NCBI RefSeq assembly: GCF_002892535.1
Contig: NZ_CP024847.1
Coordinates: 2,046,001 to 2,110,000, forward strand
DNA from: Aquella oligotrophica
GTDB lineage: Bacteria; Pseudomonadota; Gammaproteobacteria; Burkholderiales; UBA11063
Direction: 5' to 3'
Length of the DNA stretch: 64,000 nucleotides
Under the pieces are notes generated by a model. That model saw only the letters and a list, made by a program, of their open reading frames with translations. It was not told where the DNA came from and did no database searches. How positions within the stretch are numbered: position 1 is the stretch's first letter; each line of letters begins with the position of its first letter. Made by a program: the position numbers and the translations under genes. This document shows positions 61,795-64,000 of this stretch, in pieces.

Positions 61795-64000
61795 ATGATT
61801 ACCAATAATAACCAAAACGACAAGACTAAAGAGATTGAATTATCTGATAACCTAGTGCCAATTATACCGTTAAAAGATGTGGTAATTTTCCCTAATATGG
61901 TAGTTCCACTATTTGTTGGTAGACAGAAATCTATTAACGCACTTGAAGTTGCTGACAAGAAAGATAAGCAAGTTATCCTGCTTAGTCAAAAAAATCCCAC
62001 AGATAATGAAGTAACGGAAGAAAATCTCCACACTACCGGAACTTTAGCTAAAATATTACAAATTCTACAATTACCAGATGGAACCAAAAAAGTTCTAATT
62101 GAGGGTAAAATCCGCGCTAAAGCAACTAAAATTGTTGAAAAAGATGGTTTCTTATCCGCTGAAATCCAAGAGATTCAAACCAAACAGGATATCAGTAAAA
62201 TAGAGCAGGAGGCTGAACGTCGCGAAATTATTCAGCTATTCGATGAATTTGCAAAACTAAACCAAAAAGTCCCAGATGAAGTTGTATCAATTATCGCTAA
62301 AATTGCCAATATTGAACAGCTTGCAGATGTGATAATAACGCATGTGATAGTAGATCTTACAATTCGCCAAGAACTACTTGAAACTTCATCATTAAAAAAA
62401 CGTCTGACTATGCTACTTAAAGAATTAAATCGGGAAATCGAAATTCTGACTGTCGAGAAAAAAATTCAAGGACGAGTTAAACAGCAAATCGAAAAAAATC
62501 AGAAAGAATATTACCTCCACGAACAACAGAGAGCAATTCAACAAGAACTGGGTGAGATTGAAGAACTAAATGAAATTCAGGAACTTGAAAATAAGATTCA
62601 TAAAGCAAAAATGACTGAAGAGGCAGAAAAAAAAGCTTTAGCTGAATTGAAAAAACTAAAAATGATGCCACAGATGTCTTCTGAAAGTGCACTGGTAAGA
62701 AACTATATTGAACACCTAGTTGAGCTACCATGGAATAAATCTACCAAAGTTAGTTCAGACCTTGATAAAGCACAAAAAATCCTTGATAAAGATCATTATG
62801 GGTTAGATAAGATTAAAGAACGGATTATCGAATATCTTGCAGTCCAACGCCGTACAGAAAATAATAAGTCTCCAATATTATGCTTTGTGGGACCTCCTGG
62901 AGTAGGTAAAACATCACTTGGTGAATCAATTGCTAAAGCGACAAACCGTAAGTATGTGAGGATTGCTCTTGGTGGCTTACATGATGAAGCAGAAATTCGT
63001 GGACATCGTAAAACCTATATTGGCGCGATGTCAGGTAAAGTTTTGCAAAATATCAGTAAAATCGGAGTAAAAAACCCATTGTTACTATTTGATGAAGTCG
63101 ATAAAATTGGTGCTGATCACCGTGGAGATCCAGCAGCTGCGCTACTTGAAGTTTTAGATCCTGAACAAAATCGGGCTTTTGTAGACAACTATACTGAAGT
63201 ACCGTTTGATTTATCACAAGTAATGTTTGTATGCACTTCAAACTCAATGAACATTCCTGGTCCGCTACGCGACAGAATGGAAATTATTCGCCTATCTGGC
63301 TATACCGAACAGGAAAAATTAAAAATTGCCGAGCAATACCTATTGCCACGCCAGATCAAAAACAATGGTTTAAAACCAGCAGAAATTGCAGTTGATAGCG
63401 AAACGATTCTGGATGTAATTCGGTATTACACTGCGGAAGCTGGCGTACGGAGTCTAGATCGACAAATAGGTAAACTTTGCCGTAAAGTGGTAACGATGCT
63501 TGATACTAAAAAAGTTACGGGCAAGAAGATTAAGATTACAAAAGACACATTAAAAGATTTTCTAGGTATTCCAATTAATGATTTTGGTATCAGTGCTAAA
63601 GAAAATCGTGTTGGAAGGGTTACTGGTCTTGCATGGACTGAAATTGGAGGGGATATATTGACTATTGAGGTAGTCGCAATCCCAGGAAAAGGAAATATTA
63701 TCAGGACTGGACAACTTGGCGACGTGATGAAAGAGTCAATTCAAGCTGCAATCAGCCTAGTCCGTAGCCGAAGTAATCCTTTGGGAATTGATGAGAAATT
63801 CTATGAAAATAGAGATATCCATGTCCATGTGCCTGAAGGTGCGACCCCCAAAGATGGTCCATCTGCCGGGATTGCAATGGTAACTGCAATTGCTTCAAGC
63901 TTGAATCATGTGCCAATTAAATCAAGTGTTGCAATGACTGGTGAGGTTACCTTATATGGTGAGGTTCTACCAATCGGTGGACTCAAGGAAAAAATGCTAG
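61795..64000 (+). CDS. lon: ATP-dependent protease Lon, C-terminus missing
   Basis: Cytosolic AAA+ protease. ATG 61795 follows AAGGAAAG. The frame stays open to the right edge (735 residues). It has the LON substrate-binding domain ([20 protein letters not shown]), a coiled-coil, Walker A GPPGVGKT, Walker [12 protein letters not shown], and the protease domain with the catalytic serine in [11 protein letters not shown] and lysine in GGLKEK at the very edge. Only about the last 50-60 residues are missing. It follows spoT by 78 bp. Confidence 0.97.
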   Translation, partial: MITNNNQNDKTKEIELSDNLVPIIPLKDVVIFPNMVVPLFVGRQKSINALEVADKKDKQVILLSQKNPTDNEVTEENLHTTGTLAKILQILQLPDGTKKVLIEGKIRAKATKIVEKDGFLSAEIQEIQTKQDISKIEQEAERREIIQLFDEFAKLNQKVPDEVVSIIAKIANIEQLADVIITHVIVDLTIRQELLETSSLKKRLTMLLKELNREIEILTVEKKIQGRVKQQIEKNQKEYYLHEQQRAIQQELGEIEELNEIQELENKIHKAKMTEEAEKKALAELKKLKMMPQMSSESALVRNYIEHLVELPWNKSTKVSSDLDKAQKILDKDHYGLDKIKERIIEYLAVQRRTENNKSPILCFVGPPGVGKTSLGESIAKATNRKYVRIALGGLHDEAEIRGHRKTYIGAMSGKVLQNISKIGVKNPLLLFDEVDKIGADHRGDPAAALLEVLDPEQNRAFVDNYTEVPFDLSQVMFVCTSNSMNIPGPLRDRMEIIRLSGYTEQEKLKIAEQYLLPRQIKNNGLKPAEIAVDSETILDVIRYYTAEAGVRSLDRQIGKLCRKVVTMLDTKKVTGKKIKITKDTLKDFLGIPINDFGISAKENRVGRVTGLAWTEIGGDILTIEVVAIPGKGNIIRTGQLGDVMKESIQAAISLVRSRSNPLGIDEKFYENRDIHVHVPEGATPKDGPSAGIAMVTAIASSLNHVPIKSSVAMTGEVTLYGEVLPIGGLKEKML

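Noticed and set aside
1-64000. CRISPR arrays, rRNA genes or an origin of replication
   Set aside because: I saw no regularly spaced identical repeats with unique spacers, no rRNA sequence and no DnaA-box cluster with dnaA or dnaN.

Overview
This window is AT-rich DNA from a Gram-negative proteobacterium, most likely a low-GC betaproteobacterium near the Neisseriales. Supporting signs are a six-domain ribosomal protein S1 that reads like neisserial S1, an IHF beta gene directly after rpsA, the gmk-rpoZ-spoT order, a MutL that keeps the endonuclease motif (the type found where MutH is absent), outer-membrane export functions (Wza, an OMP-like barrel, many lipoproteins), SecDF-YajC, Tat and DsbD. 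This placement is an inference from gene content; no rRNA gene is present.

Layout. 1-1501: the N-terminal part of a long PurL on the minus strand, running off the left edge. 1997-4361: hypC-hypD-hypE (NiFe hydrogenase maturation) with no hydrogenase genes beside it. 4670-11821: a seven-gene Bat (aerotolerance-type) cluster, moxR-DUF58-DUF4381-batA-batB-batC-batD, with overlapping start and stop codons after the second gene. 12035-12820: three small genes including a stand-alone J-domain protein. 12923-13000: tRNA-Pro(UGG) with a near-consensus promoter. 13011-24260 (minus strand): a surface polysaccharide locus with Wza-like, Wzz-like, Wzy-like, Tat-exported beta-helix, aminotransferase, PglC-like initiating transferase and PglF-like dehydratase genes, then an OMP-like barrel. 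24520-25977: a lipoprotein with a propeller and a bulb-lectin domain.

26537-35529: housekeeping genes: a folB-folK fusion, a divergent folP, mutL, a DedA protein, an exported propeller, secF, secD and yajC. 35754-43156: accessory exported proteins and lipoproteins, broken by an IS3-family element lying exactly in the loop of a terminator hairpin. This stretch also holds a MITE-like element, a perfect 36-bp-arm palindrome with outward -10 boxes, and a lipoprotein matching GH64 beta-1,3-glucanases. 43249-51279 (minus strand): thioesterase, dipeptide epimerase, transporter, hisD, an SRPBCC protein, an unrecognised two-gene cassette (280-aa soluble protein plus a 149-aa four-helix membrane protein) and a hisC-hisB fusion. 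51692-64000: dsbD, a GlpT-like transporter, ihfB, rpsA, cmk, tatD, then divergently gmk, rpoZ, spoT and the start of lon.

The best candidate for an undescribed system is the pair at 45204-46499. Its sizes and layout resemble the lambda RexA/RexB exclusion pair, and it sits inside the histidine genes. Other leads are the terminator-loop insertion, the symmetric palindromic promoter, a dyad motif shared upstream of three exported-protein genes, a Wzz protein whose kinase domain has lost its ATP-binding residues, and the fused or divergent his and fol enzymes.
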